Of a stretch of DNA of 64,000 nt, positions 1 through 7,893 are shown in pieces (the stretch's first letter is position 1; the number at the start of each line of letters is the position of its first letter). The DNA is from Paenibacillus amylolyticus (lineage in GTDB: Bacteria > Bacillota > Bacilli > Paenibacillales > Paenibacillaceae): NCBI RefSeq assembly GCF_029689945.1, contig NZ_CP121451.1, positions 3,596,001-3,660,000 on the forward strand, in the 5' to 3' direction. The notes beneath the pieces are model-generated. The model worked only from the letters and a program-made list of their open reading frames with translations, was not told the DNA's origin and ran no database searches. The position numbers and the translations under genes are program-made.

Positions 1-500
1 GCATCGAGATTCGCGGAAAGGATCATCTGCTGCAATTGATGCAGGAATTCTCGCATGCGAAGAGAGAATATGATCGCTTCGCAGAAGCGCTGGAAATGGT
101 CAAAACGACCGGATATGGCATTGCTGCTCCATCTCTCGCCGAGATGGCTCTGGATGAACCTGAGCTCATTCGTCAGGGCACCAAATTTGGCGTACGCCTG
201 AAAGCAACGGCGCCGTCCATTCACATGATCCGGGTTGATGTGGAATCGGAGTTCGCTCCAATCATCGGCACGGAGAAGCAAAGTGAGGAACTGGTGAGAT
301 ACCTGATGCAGGACTTCGAGAACGATCCGATTAAGGTATGGGATTCAGACATGTTCGGCCGTTCACTGCACTCCATCGTGCGAGAAGGGATTCAGGGCAA
401 GATTGCCATGATGCCGGATAATGCAAGATACAAATTGCAAGAGACGCTGGGAAGAATCATTAACGAAGGTTCAGGTGGCCTGATCGCTATCATTCTGTAA
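1..500 (+). CDS. spoIVA: Stage IV sporulation protein A, C-terminal part
   Basis: The reading frame is already open at the left edge (first full codon at base 3), so the 5' end lies outside the window. The visible part is about 165 residues and contains the conserved end of SpoIVA, including DDPIKVWDSDMFG-like (NDPIKVWDSDMFGRSLHSIV) and a GLIAIIL terminus. SpoIVA is an ATP-driven morphogenetic protein that polymerises on the forespore surface as the coat basement layer; the ATPase part would be in the missing N-terminal half. It is followed by its own terminator. Its position upstream of hup matches Bacillus. Recognition is from family knowledge of this very conserved C-terminus. Confidence 0.93.
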   Translation, partial: IEIRGKDHLLQLMQEFSHAKREYDRFAEALEMVKTTGYGIAAPSLAEMALDEPELIRQGTKFGVRLKATAPSIHMIRVDVESEFAPIIGTEKQSEELVRYLMQDFENDPIKVWDSDMFGRSLHSIVREGIQGKIAMMPDNARYKLQETLGRIINEGSGGLIAIIL

Positions 501-506
501 GACTTC

Positions 507-543
507 AAAAGACCGTAAGGGGGATCCCCTCGCGGTCTTTTTT
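507..543 (+). terminator. Terminator after spoIVA
   Basis: AAAAGACCG and CGGTCTTTT form a perfect 9-bp stem around a G/C-rich loop, and the 3' arm runs into a T tract. It lies 7 nt after the spoIVA stop and isolates the following ABC transporter genes. Confidence 0.85.
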
Positions 544-607
544 CTGTGATTTCTTTATTTTGGATGAAATGGGTGGGAAGGATAGTACTTTCAAAAAAAC
601 TTAGCGA

Positions 608-631
608 GTTTTAGCTTTAAATTGCTAAAAC
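608..631. promoter_or_regulatory. 8-bp inverted repeat upstream of the sugar ABC promoter
   Basis: GTTTTAGC (608-615) and GCTAAAAC (624-631) are exact inverted repeats separated by 8 nt. The repeat ends just before the proposed -35 box at 635. This is a possible operator for an unidentified sugar-responsive regulator; no regulator gene is adjacent. Confidence 0.4.
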
Positions 632-634
632 CCA

Positions 635-663
635 TTTACATACTAGGGATTAGCCGTTATATT
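635..663 (+). promoter_or_regulatory. Putative sigma-A promoter of the sugar ABC transporter
   Basis: TTTACA (635-640), a 17-nt spacer and TATATT (658-663). It lies 50 nt upstream of the substrate-binding protein start and between two inverted repeats. The match is good but not consensus. Confidence 0.5.
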
Positions 664-676
664 AATATTCAACTAT

Positions 677-692
677 TGTGATTGAGATCACA
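677..692. promoter_or_regulatory. CRP/FNR-type palindrome
   Basis: TGTGATTGAGATCACA is a perfect palindrome that matches TGTGA-N6-TCACA, the half-site pattern of CRP/FNR family regulators. It lies about 14 nt after the proposed -10 box, so a bound protein would probably repress. Which regulator binds in this organism is unknown. Confidence 0.5.
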
Positions 693-715
693 GAGAGTGG
701 ACAGGGGAGACAGAG

Positions 716-1813
716 ATGAAAAGAAGAGAGACAAAATGGGTATGGTTAAGTGTGTTATTAGTATTTACACTAGCGCTGTCCGCTTGCGGAATTAAAAAAG
801 AACCAGCAGCAACTCCAGCTTCGGGTGCATCAGATGATACACCAAAAACGGAAGCAGTTACAGGCCCTCTAAGCGGCAAACGCATTGCACTTATTATGGA
901 ATTCAATACAGGTACCTTCTCGCAGCAATATGTACAGGGTGTAAAAGAAGAAATCGAGAAATTCGGTGGTGAACTGACGACGTTTGTTGCCGATAATGAC
1001 AAAGCGAAGATGGTATCTTTGCTTGATAGCGCAATTAATCAGAAATTCGATGCCATTCTCACGGATCACGGGGATTCCCTGTTAGAGCCAGGCGTGAAGA
1101 AGGCAGTGGAACAGAACATTCCAGTCGTTGTGTTTGACGCAGCTATCAGTGTTCCGGGAGCTACCGTGCTGTCGCAGGATGACCAGAAGATGGCTGAGCT
1201 CACACTGGAGCAAATGAAAAAGGATATCAATGGACAAGGTAATATCGTCAAAGTATGGGTAGCTGGTTTTGCACCGATGGAACGCCGTCAGATTGCATAC
1301 GGTGAATTCCTGAAAGCTAATCCGGACATCAAGGAAATAGCTACATTCGGTTCTGCACAGAACCCGGCACTGGATACTCAAGCCAAAATGGAAGCAATTC
1401 TCAAGCAATATCCAAAAGGTGAAATTACAGCTGTATGGGCTGCATGGGACGAGTTCGCCAAAGGTGCTGCACGTGCGATTCAACAAGCTGGACGTGATGA
1501 GATCAAAGTGTATGGTATCGATATGAGTGATGAGGATCTGCAAATGATCCAGGACCCTAAGAATCCTTGGGTCGCTTCTGCTGCGGTTGATCCAACGGAT
1601 ATTGGTCGCGTTCAAGTCCGTTATGCATATCAGAAACTGAACGGGGACGAGACAGAAGATGCAGTTGTCCTTAACCCGGTCTACGTTCAACGTGAAGCTC
1701 TGCCAGATAAACAAATCTCCACTTCGGAGCTGTCCGAGTTCGTTGAAGGTTGGGGTGGCAGCACACAAGGCATCAAGGATTGGATGAGCGAATACGGAAT
1801 TACTGCTAAATAA
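716..1813 (+). CDS. Sugar ABC transporter substrate-binding lipoprotein
   Basis: A 365-residue secreted lipoprotein. A basic N-terminus (MKRRETKW), a hydrophobic stretch and the lipobox LSAC put the lipidated cysteine at residue 24, followed by a Pro/Ala/Ser-rich linker. The mature part resembles the ribose/galactose periplasmic-binding-protein group (Peripla_BP_4), with an early ALIMEFNTGTFSQQYVQGV segment and a later VWAAWDEFAKGAARAIQQAG segment. It should capture a sugar outside the cell and deliver it to the ATPase and permease encoded next. GGGGAGA at 704-710 is the ribosome site. The exact sugar cannot be read from sequence. A strong terminator directly follows. Confidence 0.88.
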   Translation: MKRRETKWVWLSVLLVFTLALSACGIKKEPAATPASGASDDTPKTEAVTGPLSGKRIALIMEFNTGTFSQQYVQGVKEEIEKFGGELTTFVADNDKAKMVSLLDSAINQKFDAILTDHGDSLLEPGVKKAVEQNIPVVVFDAAISVPGATVLSQDDQKMAELTLEQMKKDINGQGNIVKVWVAGFAPMERRQIAYGEFLKANPDIKEIATFGSAQNPALDTQAKMEAILKQYPKGEITAVWAAWDEFAKGAARAIQQAGRDEIKVYGIDMSDEDLQMIQDPKNPWVASAAVDPTDIGRVQVRYAYQKLNGDETEDAVVLNPVYVQREALPDKQISTSELSEFVEGWGGSTQGIKDWMSEYGITAK

Positions 1814-1825
1814 GCAGCGTATGGG

Positions 1826-1850
1826 AAGCGCGCCGCAAGGCGCGCTTTTT
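1826..1850 (+). terminator. Intra-operon terminator after the binding-protein gene
   Basis: AAGCGCGCC (1826-1834), a GCAA loop and GGCGCGCTT (1839-1847) form a perfect 9-bp stem running into TTT. It sits between the binding-protein and ATPase genes, where partial termination would keep binding protein in excess over the membrane parts. Confidence 0.85.
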
Positions 1851-1923
1851 CAAACGTATTGAAGATATGAGGTCTGGGTGAAAAAGGGATGCTCCCGGAA
1901 GGGAACGATTGGAGGTTAACATC

Positions 1924-3441
1924 ATGAGCACTGCACCAATCCTGCTCCAAATGGAACATATCCACAAGCAGTTTTCAGGTATTCCTGCACTGAAGGATGT
2001 GGATTTCTCTGTAAAAGGTGGGGAGATTCATGCGTTGTTGGGTGCCAATGGTGCCGGCAAGAGCACGTTAATGAAAATTCTGTCCGGTGCCTATCCATTG
2101 GATCAGGGAACAATTCGGTTGAGTGGACAAACGCTTCATTTAAGTTCTCCGGGAGACGCGAAGGCAAGCGGTATTCACTGTGTCTATCAGGAAGTGGATG
2201 CGGCACTGGTGCCACAGTTGACGGCTGCGGAGAACATTATGTTGGATCAGCTGGCTTCGACTGCGGGCGGTTGGTGGAAAAGTCCGCGGAAGCTGCAACA
2301 GCGTGCGGTTGAGGCTTTAAAGGAGTTAGGGGCGGATATATCTGTTCACCAGAAAGTGGCTGATCTGACGCTTGCAGAAAAACAGATGATACTACTGGCG
2401 CGGATCTTGATTCAGGATGCCAAGGTTATCATTTTTGACGAACCGACTGCACCGCTGAGTCAGGAAGAAACGGATGCGTTTTTCAGAATAGTACATTTAT
2501 TAAAGGAACGTGGTGTAGCCTGCATTTTCATTACCCATCGTCTTGCCGAAGTGACAGGTCATTGTGATCGCGTAACGGTGATGAGAGATGGGCAGCATGT
2601 ATTTGCCGGTGAAGCAAAGGGGCTGACAATCAACGATCTGGTTACTCAGATGCTGGGCAAACCCTTTGAAGAAGAGTTTCCGAAGACGGAAGCACCCGTG
2701 GGGGAGCTGCTATTGGAGGCCCGTGGACTTCGTCGTGGAGTGAAAGTCAAAGGTGTTGACCTCTCTGTACGTCGAGGAGAAGTCCTTGCTGTGGTTGGTC
2801 TGGTAGGGGCGGGTAAAACCGAAAGCTCTCGTTTGCTGATTGGTGCAGATCGGCTGGAGGGAGGCGAGATCCGGTTGAACAACCGTAATCTCCGCCTGTC
2901 TCAGCCTGCGGATGCGGCGGCTATGGGAATTGTTTCTGTACCGGAGGAGCGACGTAAACAAGGAATTCTGATTCAGGAGAACGTGGAACGGAATTTAAGC
3001 CTGCCTTTGCTAAGTCGTCTTAGTACATTAGGTTTCGTGAGCCGCAAGCGGGAACGCCTCAATGCAGAGTCATTGGTGCAACAGCTTGGAATTAAAACAT
3101 CTTCGGTGAAGCAGGAAGTGAAATACCTAAGCGGTGGTAATCAGCAGAAGGTAGCCATTGGCAAATGGCTTAATGCGGATGCGGATGTATTTATATTTGA
3201 TGAGCCAACCAAAGGCGTGGATATTGGAGCAAAAAGTGACATTTTCCGCATCATCAATGAACTGGCATTGGCGGGCAAGGGTGTAATCTATTTTACCTGT
3301 GAGCTGGATGAAGGCATGGGAATTGGTGACCGAATTGCTGTCATGTGCGAAGGTGTTATCGTAAAAGAGTTCAAACGGGGCGAGACTAATCAAGAACAGC
3401 TGCTATACTATGCAAGCGGTGGACAAGAGGTGCAGTCATGA
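1924..3441 (+). CDS. Sugar ABC transporter ATP-binding protein, double cassette (RbsA/MglA type)
   Basis: About 505 residues with two fused ABC cassettes, as in RbsA, MglA and XylG. Cassette 1 has Walker A GANGAGKS (residues 40-47), a degenerate signature (LTLAEKQ) and Walker B VIIFDEPTAP. Cassette 2 has a GLVGAGKTE P-loop, the full signature LSGGNQQK and VFIFDEPTKGVD. The ATG at 1924 is chosen over an in-frame TTG at 1909 because GGAGGT (1911-1916) is well placed for it and overlaps the TTG. It energises sugar import with the permease, whose start overlaps this stop by ATGA. Confidence 0.9.
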   Translation: MSTAPILLQMEHIHKQFSGIPALKDVDFSVKGGEIHALLGANGAGKSTLMKILSGAYPLDQGTIRLSGQTLHLSSPGDAKASGIHCVYQEVDAALVPQLTAAENIMLDQLASTAGGWWKSPRKLQQRAVEALKELGADISVHQKVADLTLAEKQMILLARILIQDAKVIIFDEPTAPLSQEETDAFFRIVHLLKERGVACIFITHRLAEVTGHCDRVTVMRDGQHVFAGEAKGLTINDLVTQMLGKPFEEEFPKTEAPVGELLLEARGLRRGVKVKGVDLSVRRGEVLAVVGLVGAGKTESSRLLIGADRLEGGEIRLNNRNLRLSQPADAAAMGIVSVPEERRKQGILIQENVERNLSLPLLSRLSTLGFVSRKRERLNAESLVQQLGIKTSSVKQEVKYLSGGNQQKVAIGKWLNADADVFIFDEPTKGVDIGAKSDIFRIINELALAGKGVIYFTCELDEGMGIGDRIAVMCEGVIVKEFKRGETNQEQLLYYASGGQEVQS

Positions 3442-4424
3442 AGGATAAATCACTGGATTTTGCGTTCCGTTACGGGGCGATTATCGTCATTATTGGAGTT
3501 ATTGCATTTTTCGGCATTAAATTGCCTTATTTCTTTACGTATAGTAACTTGACCGATATTCTGGGCTCGATCTCAATCGTGACGTTTGTAGCGATCGGTG
3601 TTACGTTATCCCTTATTGTGGATGGATTTGATCTCTCGGCAGGGGCAACGGTCTCATTGACAACGGTCGTTACTGCCTCGTTAATGATCTGGTATCAACA
3701 ACCCCTGGCGATTGTCATTATTGTGCCACTGATTATTGGGGCTGTGATTGGTTTGCTGAACGCCTTGCTCATTGTAAAATTGCGTATTCCGGATTTGCTG
3801 GCAACCCTTGCCACGATGTACATCATCGGAGGCATTCACAAAACGTATGCTCAGGGATATACCATTTACAATCATATGCAGTTCCCTGATGGGAGCAAAG
3901 CTGCGGGAGAAATGGACCCGACATTCCTGCAGATAGGGCAGGGAAAATGGCTGGGTATGCCGATATCGGTTATCCTGCTGCTCATTGCGGTAATAGGTGT
4001 GCATATCTTTTTGACGTATACGAAATATGGGCGTCAGATGTACATTACAGGTGGTAATGAGGAAGCTGCACGATTGTCTGGGATCAAGGTGAACAAGGTG
4101 CGTACGCTTGCTTATGTAGCCGCTGGAGTGTTCGCAGCAATCGGTGGTATCATCTATGCTTCCAAAGTGGGATCTGGGCAAATTGATGCGGGATCGCCGT
4201 TGTTAATGGAATCCGTAGCTGCAGTATTTGTCGGTTTCTCTGTCTTTGGTGCGGGTAAACCGAATGTCATCGGAACCTTCATCGGTTCGGTTCTGATTGG
4301 TGTTCTTGTGAACGGGTTAACGATGATGAACGTACAGTATTTCACGCATGATATTGTAAAAGGTGGGGTTCTCGTGCTTGCCCTGGCGGTTACATTTTAC
4401 GTCTTAAACCGCAACCGGACTTGA
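3438..4424 (+). CDS. Sugar ABC transporter permease (RbsC type)
   Basis: A 328-residue, very hydrophobic protein with many membrane segments, of the BPD_transp_2 permease group (RbsC/XylH). The conserved cytoplasmic EAA-like region appears as ITGGNEEAARLSGIKVNKV. It forms the channel with the double ABC ATPase encoded immediately upstream; the ATGA overlap at 3438-3441 indicates translational coupling. The substrate is unknown; ribose-, xylose- or galactose-type sugars are the usual cargo for this three-gene layout. There is no strong terminator downstream, only a weak TCTGAAA/TTTCAGA stem (4465-4487). Confidence 0.9.
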   Translation: MKDKSLDFAFRYGAIIVIIGVIAFFGIKLPYFFTYSNLTDILGSISIVTFVAIGVTLSLIVDGFDLSAGATVSLTTVVTASLMIWYQQPLAIVIIVPLIIGAVIGLLNALLIVKLRIPDLLATLATMYIIGGIHKTYAQGYTIYNHMQFPDGSKAAGEMDPTFLQIGQGKWLGMPISVILLLIAVIGVHIFLTYTKYGRQMYITGGNEEAARLSGIKVNKVRTLAYVAAGVFAAIGGIIYASKVGSGQIDAGSPLLMESVAAVFVGFSVFGAGKPNVIGTFIGSVLIGVLVNGLTMMNVQYFTHDIVKGGVLVLALAVTFYVLNRNRT

Positions 4425-4561
4425 AATTGTGGGCTGTCTGTATTAGTATGAAATTTGTTCAGCGTCTGAAATGCCCGTGGTTTCAGATGACATTCTGCCG
4501 AAAATGACTGTTGACCGCAGGCGGAGATTTGTGTTCATCGCTCAAGATGTACGTAGATTTT

Positions 4562-4590
4562 TTGCGTATGAACGTATATTTCGCTATAAA
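4562..4590 (+). promoter_or_regulatory. Putative hup promoter
   Basis: TTGCGT (4562-4567), a 17-nt spacer and TATAAA (4585-4590), about 50 nt upstream of the HU start codon. This is a good sigma-A match for a highly expressed gene. Confidence 0.6.
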
Positions 4591-4641
4591 ACGGAAACAC
4601 AGTATAACATTCAGGACATTGATACAGGAGGTGAAAAACAA

Positions 4642-4914
4642 ATGAACAAATCAGACTTGATTACACACGTATCTGAAGCGACTGAATTGTCCAAAAAAGA
4701 TGTAACGAAAGCGGTTGATGCCGTATTCGAAGCAATCTCTGGGGCTCTTCAAAGCGGAGATAAAGTACAATTGGTTGGTTTTGGGAACTTCGAAGTTCGC
4801 GAGCGCTCTGCACGTAAAGGACGCAACCCGCAAACAGGTGAAGAAATCGAAATTCCTGCGAGCAAAATTCCTGCATTTAAACCAGGTAAAGCGCTCAAAG
4901 ACGGAATTAAATAA
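4642..4914 (+). CDS. hup: DNA-binding protein HU
   Basis: A 90-residue HU protein, the full normal length. It begins [20 protein letters not shown] and carries the arm motif [10 protein letters not shown] and the terminal [14 protein letters not shown] bends and compacts DNA as a dimer throughout the nucleoid. The ATG at 4642 has a strong AGGAGGTG eight bases upstream; a longer in-frame opening from 4471 lacks homology and a ribosome site. It is transcribed alone, between its own promoter and a terminator. In Bacillus the homolog hbs has the same place, after spoIVA and before mtrB. Confidence 0.97.
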   Translation: MNKSDLITHVSEATELSKKDVTKAVDAVFEAISGALQSGDKVQLVGFGNFEVRERSARKGRNPQTGEEIEIPASKIPAFKPGKALKDGIK

Positions 4915-4941
4915 GATTTCTACATATTCCATATGTCGACA

Positions 4942-4970
4942 AAAAGACCGTGACTTGTTCACGGCCTTTT
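4942..4970. terminator. Bidirectional terminator between hup and a minus-strand small gene
   Basis: AAAAGACCGTGA (4942-4953) pairs with TCACGGCCTTTT (4959-4970), with one A-C mismatch. A residues on the left and T residues on the right allow it to serve the converging genes hup (+) and the 53-codon gene (-). Confidence 0.75.
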
Positions 4971-4979
4971 CTTTGCCCT

Positions 4980-5141
4980 TTAACGATGATCGTTGCCGCT
5001 ATCCGAATACTCGGGAGCATCCTTTTGCCCGGTATAAGCAACCAGAATCAGTTCTTCGCCAGCAGCTGCAGACAGATGCTGTTCAATTTCTTTTAACTGT
5101 TGGATATGCTCGTCTGTAAGAGCGGCAGGGGTGTACTTCAT
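4980..5141 (-). CDS. Small conserved-looking protein of unknown function (53 aa)
   Basis: A minus-strand frame of 54 codons begins MKYTPAALTDEHIQQLKEIE and ends YSDSGNDHR. AGAAAGGAGAA lies just upstream of the ATG in the minus sense, and the shared hup terminator lies just past its stop. The product is acidic and soluble, with a probable amphipathic helix in the first 25 residues and a short LILVAYTG strand, and has no cysteines or membrane segment. I do not recognise the family. It diverges from mtrB. Its length equals that of the anti-TRAP protein RtpA, but the cysteine zinc motif of RtpA is absent. Confidence 0.6.
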   Translation of the reverse strand: MKYTPAALTDEHIQQLKEIEQHLSAAAGEELILVAYTGQKDAPEYSDSGNDHR

Positions 5142-5225
5142 GCAGATTCTCCTTTCTGTAGCTGTACAACTGTAGTATGACCCGAGGTTGGCTTCTTCTT
5201 GCGGTATATTCGCATAAGGCGCAGG

Positions 5226-5231
5226 TTGACA
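5226..5231 (+). promoter_or_regulatory. Possible mtrB -35 element
   Basis: A perfect TTGACA lies 58 nt upstream of the mtrB start. The matching -10 (around 5249-5254) is poor, so the assignment is tentative. Confidence 0.3.
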
Positions 5232-5288
5232 AATGAAACAATCTTAATCATCATTAACGCTATCGAACGAAGGAAGGGGACATGCGTG

Positions 5289-5510
5289 ATGGATCATCCA
5301 ACCGGCAATGATTATATTGTAATTAAGGCAGAGGAAAATGGTGTCCAGGTGATCGGATTAACCCGAGGTCAGGATACACGTTTTCACCACACCGAGAAAT
5401 TGGACAAGGGTGAAGTGATGTTTGCCCAATTTACGACTCATACTTCAGCTATTAAAATCCGGGGCAAAGCCACGCTGATTACTAAGCATGGACAGATTGA
5501 ATCGGAGTAA
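5289..5510 (+). CDS. mtrB: trp RNA-binding attenuation protein (TRAP)
   Basis: A 73-residue TRAP subunit. Starting at the ATG at 5289, residue numbers coincide with the Bacillus subtilis protein: the RNA-contacting K37, K56 and R58 and the tryptophan-pocket residues T25, T30, Q47, T49 and S53 are all present. TRAP forms an 11-subunit ring that, when loaded with tryptophan, wraps RNA carrying about 11 spaced NAG triplets. Such a target is visible in this window at 14978-15042, ahead of trpE, so the circuit looks complete. AAGGAAGGGG precedes the start; a GTG one codon earlier (5286) is an alternative. It is followed by a strong terminator. Confidence 0.96.
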   Translation: MDHPTGNDYIVIKAEENGVQVIGLTRGQDTRFHHTEKLDKGEVMFAQFTTHTSAIKIRGKATLITKHGQIESE

Positions 5511-5541
5511 TGGACAGATTATGTACATTTAAGTAAAGATT

Positions 5542-5562
5542 GCAGGCATAGCCTGCTTTTTT
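5542..5562 (+). terminator. Terminator after mtrB
   Basis: GCAGGC, ATA, GCCTGC and six T residues. It is a compact intrinsic terminator about 30 nt after the mtrB stop. Confidence 0.85.
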
Positions 5563-5582
5563 CATTGTACAATGAGGTATGA

Positions 5583-5618
5583 GCCTTTACCGGACAGACT
5601 ACACTAACAGGTAAAGGC
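5583..5618 (+). repeat. 9-bp inverted repeat just upstream of a ribosome site
   Basis: GCCTTTACC (5583-5591) and GGTAAAGGC (5610-5618) are exact inverted repeats with an 18-nt loop, ending two bases before the GGAGG of the next gene. The stem could modulate translation of that gene or act as an operator. There is no T tract. Confidence 0.45.
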
Positions 5619-5630
5619 AGGGAGGCGTAT

Positions 5631-6182
5631 ATGAAACCGCGGATGATTGTTACTGCTTCAATGCTGGCAACGGTTGCGGCGGTCTTTCTGCTTGTTGTGA
5701 TACAAAACCTACATATGCGTACATGGGGTGGGGAAAACGTACAACCTGCCTCTGCATCACATCATCCAGTTCAATTGACGAATGACAATCTGGTTGATCT
5801 GTTAAGCTCCATGCAACTATCTACACCCATTGCAAGAGTGGAATGGAAACAATCTATTTTGAGGCTGGACCTCAAAGTTAAAGGAACGGGTACAAGTTAC
5901 ACTGAAATCTATGAGAACATGGCAGCTGTGGCAGATTTGGGCTTTCGGAGTCTGGATAACGTGGATCAGGTGCTGCTGCGTGTGATGGCAGAAGATGAAT
6001 GGATGCATAAACGACATCTGTTGCTTGCTGCCGACATTCGGCGCGGAGAGTGGCCCTTGTATGCGATTGACACATTGCGGAACTGGAAAAGTGCGACCTT
6101 TTCAGACGAATTGAAGGACTGGTTTCATTTGATGGAGACCGAACTCTGGAAGAAGCAGTTCGAAATGACAAGTCAGGGGTAA
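5631..6182 (+). CDS. Membrane-anchored protein of unknown function
   Basis: A 183-residue protein with one N-terminal membrane segment (about residues 6-25, MIVTASMLATVAAVFLLVVI) and the rest probably outside the cell. The outer part has alternating hydrophobic residues (ARVEWKQSILRLDLKVKGTG) suggesting beta structure, then helical segments. I do not recognise the family; its place between mtrB and hepS suggests a lineage-specific gene. GGGAGGCG precedes the ATG. It could be a signal-anchored envelope protein; nothing in it indicates an enzyme. Confidence 0.7.
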   Translation: MKPRMIVTASMLATVAAVFLLVVIQNLHMRTWGGENVQPASASHHPVQLTNDNLVDLLSSMQLSTPIARVEWKQSILRLDLKVKGTGTSYTEIYENMAAVADLGFRSLDNVDQVLLRVMAEDEWMHKRHLLLAADIRRGEWPLYAIDTLRNWKSATFSDELKDWFHLMETELWKKQFEMTSQG

Positions 6183-6220
6183 TAGAATAAGCAGGATTCA
6201 GTGCGTGCCCGATCAACATA

Positions 6221-6229
6221 TGCTATAAT
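6221..6229 (+). promoter_or_regulatory. Extended -10 promoter of the hepS operon
   Basis: TGCTATAAT is an extended -10 element (TGn-TATAAT) 57 nt upstream of the hepS ATG. The -35 region is poor, as is common for extended -10 promoters. Confidence 0.55.
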
Positions 6230-6285
6230 ATATAAGATTGTAGTGCAGAAATGGTTTAACAATGTTAAGGCTTCGGAGGCTGAGA

Positions 6286-7149
6286 ATGAATTCATATCGC
6301 GTACCCCAACTAGCAAAGAAATATACGGATTACGACATGATTCGACAACATACGGAAATCCCATCATTTCCGGATAGCCGGGCACGTCTGTTGCAGGTAT
6401 TTGTGGGCCGCACAGACGAAAAGGTGCATCAAGAGTTATATGCTCTTGCAACTTCGCTCGTTCAGTTGGCCATGGATACGCATGATCGAATCGATACTAT
6501 TTCCGGTGAGCGGAGAGAGCAGGAGATGCGTTCACGCCAATTGAACGTACTCGCCGGAGATTATTTAAGTAGCCGTTTCTATCAATTGCTTGCCCATGCG
6601 GGCAGAATTGAAATGATTGGCAAACTCAGTGGTGCCGTATCCGAAGTGAACGCACGCAAGATGACGCTGTATGAACGGATGAAGAAGCTTCTCGTTTCGG
6701 CTGACGAATACTTGCGTGAAACGGTACAGCTGAGGATGCAGCTGTTTCTTTCATTTACAGGCATGATTCCAGATAAGGAAGAGTCACTGTGGAACAGCCT
6801 GTTGACCGAATTCAGCACCTGCGAAACGATCGTGGAAGAATTGAATTGGATGAATGATGACAAACAATATCTTCACAGCTATGCATACTGGCACATCAAC
6901 GAGCATGGTAATGACGACGAGCGCAATGTACTGCGTCAGTCTGAACCGGATGCACGTGCATGGAACGCTATGGTGCTGAAGCATAGGGTTGGCGAGGTTT
7001 TGCTGGACAAGCTTCGTGAGTGTACACACCGCATTCAACTGTTGTTGCAAGACGAAGAAGGGCGGATGGGTTTGCATGAGATACACGCAATTCTTGAGCC
7101 TTACTTGGCATATTTGCAGCCTTCACATGCGGCAGTAAGGGAAGATTGA
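6286..7149 (+). CDS. hepS: Heptaprenyl diphosphate synthase component 1
   Basis: About 287 residues matching the HEPPP_synt_1 family. The N-terminal part reads VPQLAKKYTDYDMI and later ATSLVQLAMDTHDRI, and GDYLSSRFYQLLAHAG is characteristic. HepS is the non-catalytic partner of HepT; together they make the C35 side chain of menaquinone-7. The ATG at 6286 is chosen over one at 6262 because GGAGG lies six bases upstream. The gene heads a cluster of menaquinone genes that ends with hepT. It is somewhat longer than the roughly 250-residue Bacillus protein. Confidence 0.87.
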   Translation: MNSYRVPQLAKKYTDYDMIRQHTEIPSFPDSRARLLQVFVGRTDEKVHQELYALATSLVQLAMDTHDRIDTISGERREQEMRSRQLNVLAGDYLSSRFYQLLAHAGRIEMIGKLSGAVSEVNARKMTLYERMKKLLVSADEYLRETVQLRMQLFLSFTGMIPDKEESLWNSLLTEFSTCETIVEELNWMNDDKQYLHSYAYWHINEHGNDDERNVLRQSEPDARAWNAMVLKHRVGEVLLDKLRECTHRIQLLLQDEEGRMGLHEIHAILEPYLAYLQPSHAAVRED

Positions 7150-7164
7150 GGGGGAGACAGACGA

Positions 7165-7893
7165 ATGGGGAGCGGAGAGACCAAACCGAAAGAAGAACAT
7201 GTCCATTCGGTTTTTCAGAGTATAGCCGGAAAATATGATGTCATGAATGATATTCTAAGCTTCCGCAGACACAAGGCTTGGCGCAAATTCACCATGAAAA
7301 AGATGAATATGTCCAAAGGTGACACCGGTCTTGATTTGTGCTGCGGCACATGTGACTGGACGCTTGCTATGGCAGAGGCAAGTGAAACGGGGCACATGCA
7401 CGGACTTGATTTCAGCAGCAACATGCTGGAGGTCGGCCAGACGAAGATTAATGCGATGCAGCGTCAGAATCAAATTACCCTGACACAGGGAAATGCCATG
7501 TCACTTCCTTTTGAAGACAATTCATTTGATTATGTGACCATTGGATTCGGGCTTCGTAATGTACCTGATCTCAGACAAGTGTTGTCTGAGATGAAACGTG
7601 TGGTCAAACCGGGCGGTATGGTTGTGTGTCTGGAATTGTCCAAGCCTACATGGCAACCGTTCAAAGGCATTTATTATTTTTATTTTGAGAAGGTTTTACC
7701 GAATCTTGGCAAAGTGTTTGCCAAAAGTTTTGAGCAGTACAAATGGCTGCCGGACTCACTTGCTATTTTCCCGGGAAGGAAGGAACTGGCGGACATTTTT
7801 GCGGAAACCGGATTACAGCAAGTGCAGGCCTACCCTCTGACCGGAGGAATCGCGGCACTGCATATTGGAACCAAGGAGAATCAGCATGTTTAG
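7165..7893 (+). CDS. menG: Demethylmenaquinone methyltransferase
   Basis: A 242-residue SAM-dependent methyltransferase of the UbiE/MenG family. The SAM motif is LDLCCGTCDWTLAMAEA; other family signatures are FQSIAGKYDVMNDILSF near the start and GFGLRNVPDLRQVL in the middle. It catalyses the last step of menaquinone synthesis, C-methylation of demethylmenaquinone. GGGGGAGACAG precedes the start. The next gene begins 8 nt before this stop, so the two are probably translated together. Confidence 0.95.
   Translation: MGSGETKPKEEHVHSVFQSIAGKYDVMNDILSFRRHKAWRKFTMKKMNMSKGDTGLDLCCGTCDWTLAMAEASETGHMHGLDFSSNMLEVGQTKINAMQRQNQITLTQGNAMSLPFEDNSFDYVTIGFGLRNVPDLRQVLSEMKRVVKPGGMVVCLELSKPTWQPFKGIYYFYFEKVLPNLGKVFAKSFEQYKWLPDSLAIFPGRKELADIFAETGLQQVQAYPLTGGIAALHIGTKENQHV

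Noticed and set aside
4980..5141. Possible anti-TRAP (RtpA) because of size and proximity to mtrB
   Set aside because: The product has no cysteines, whereas RtpA depends on a CxxC zinc motif. Only the length agrees.
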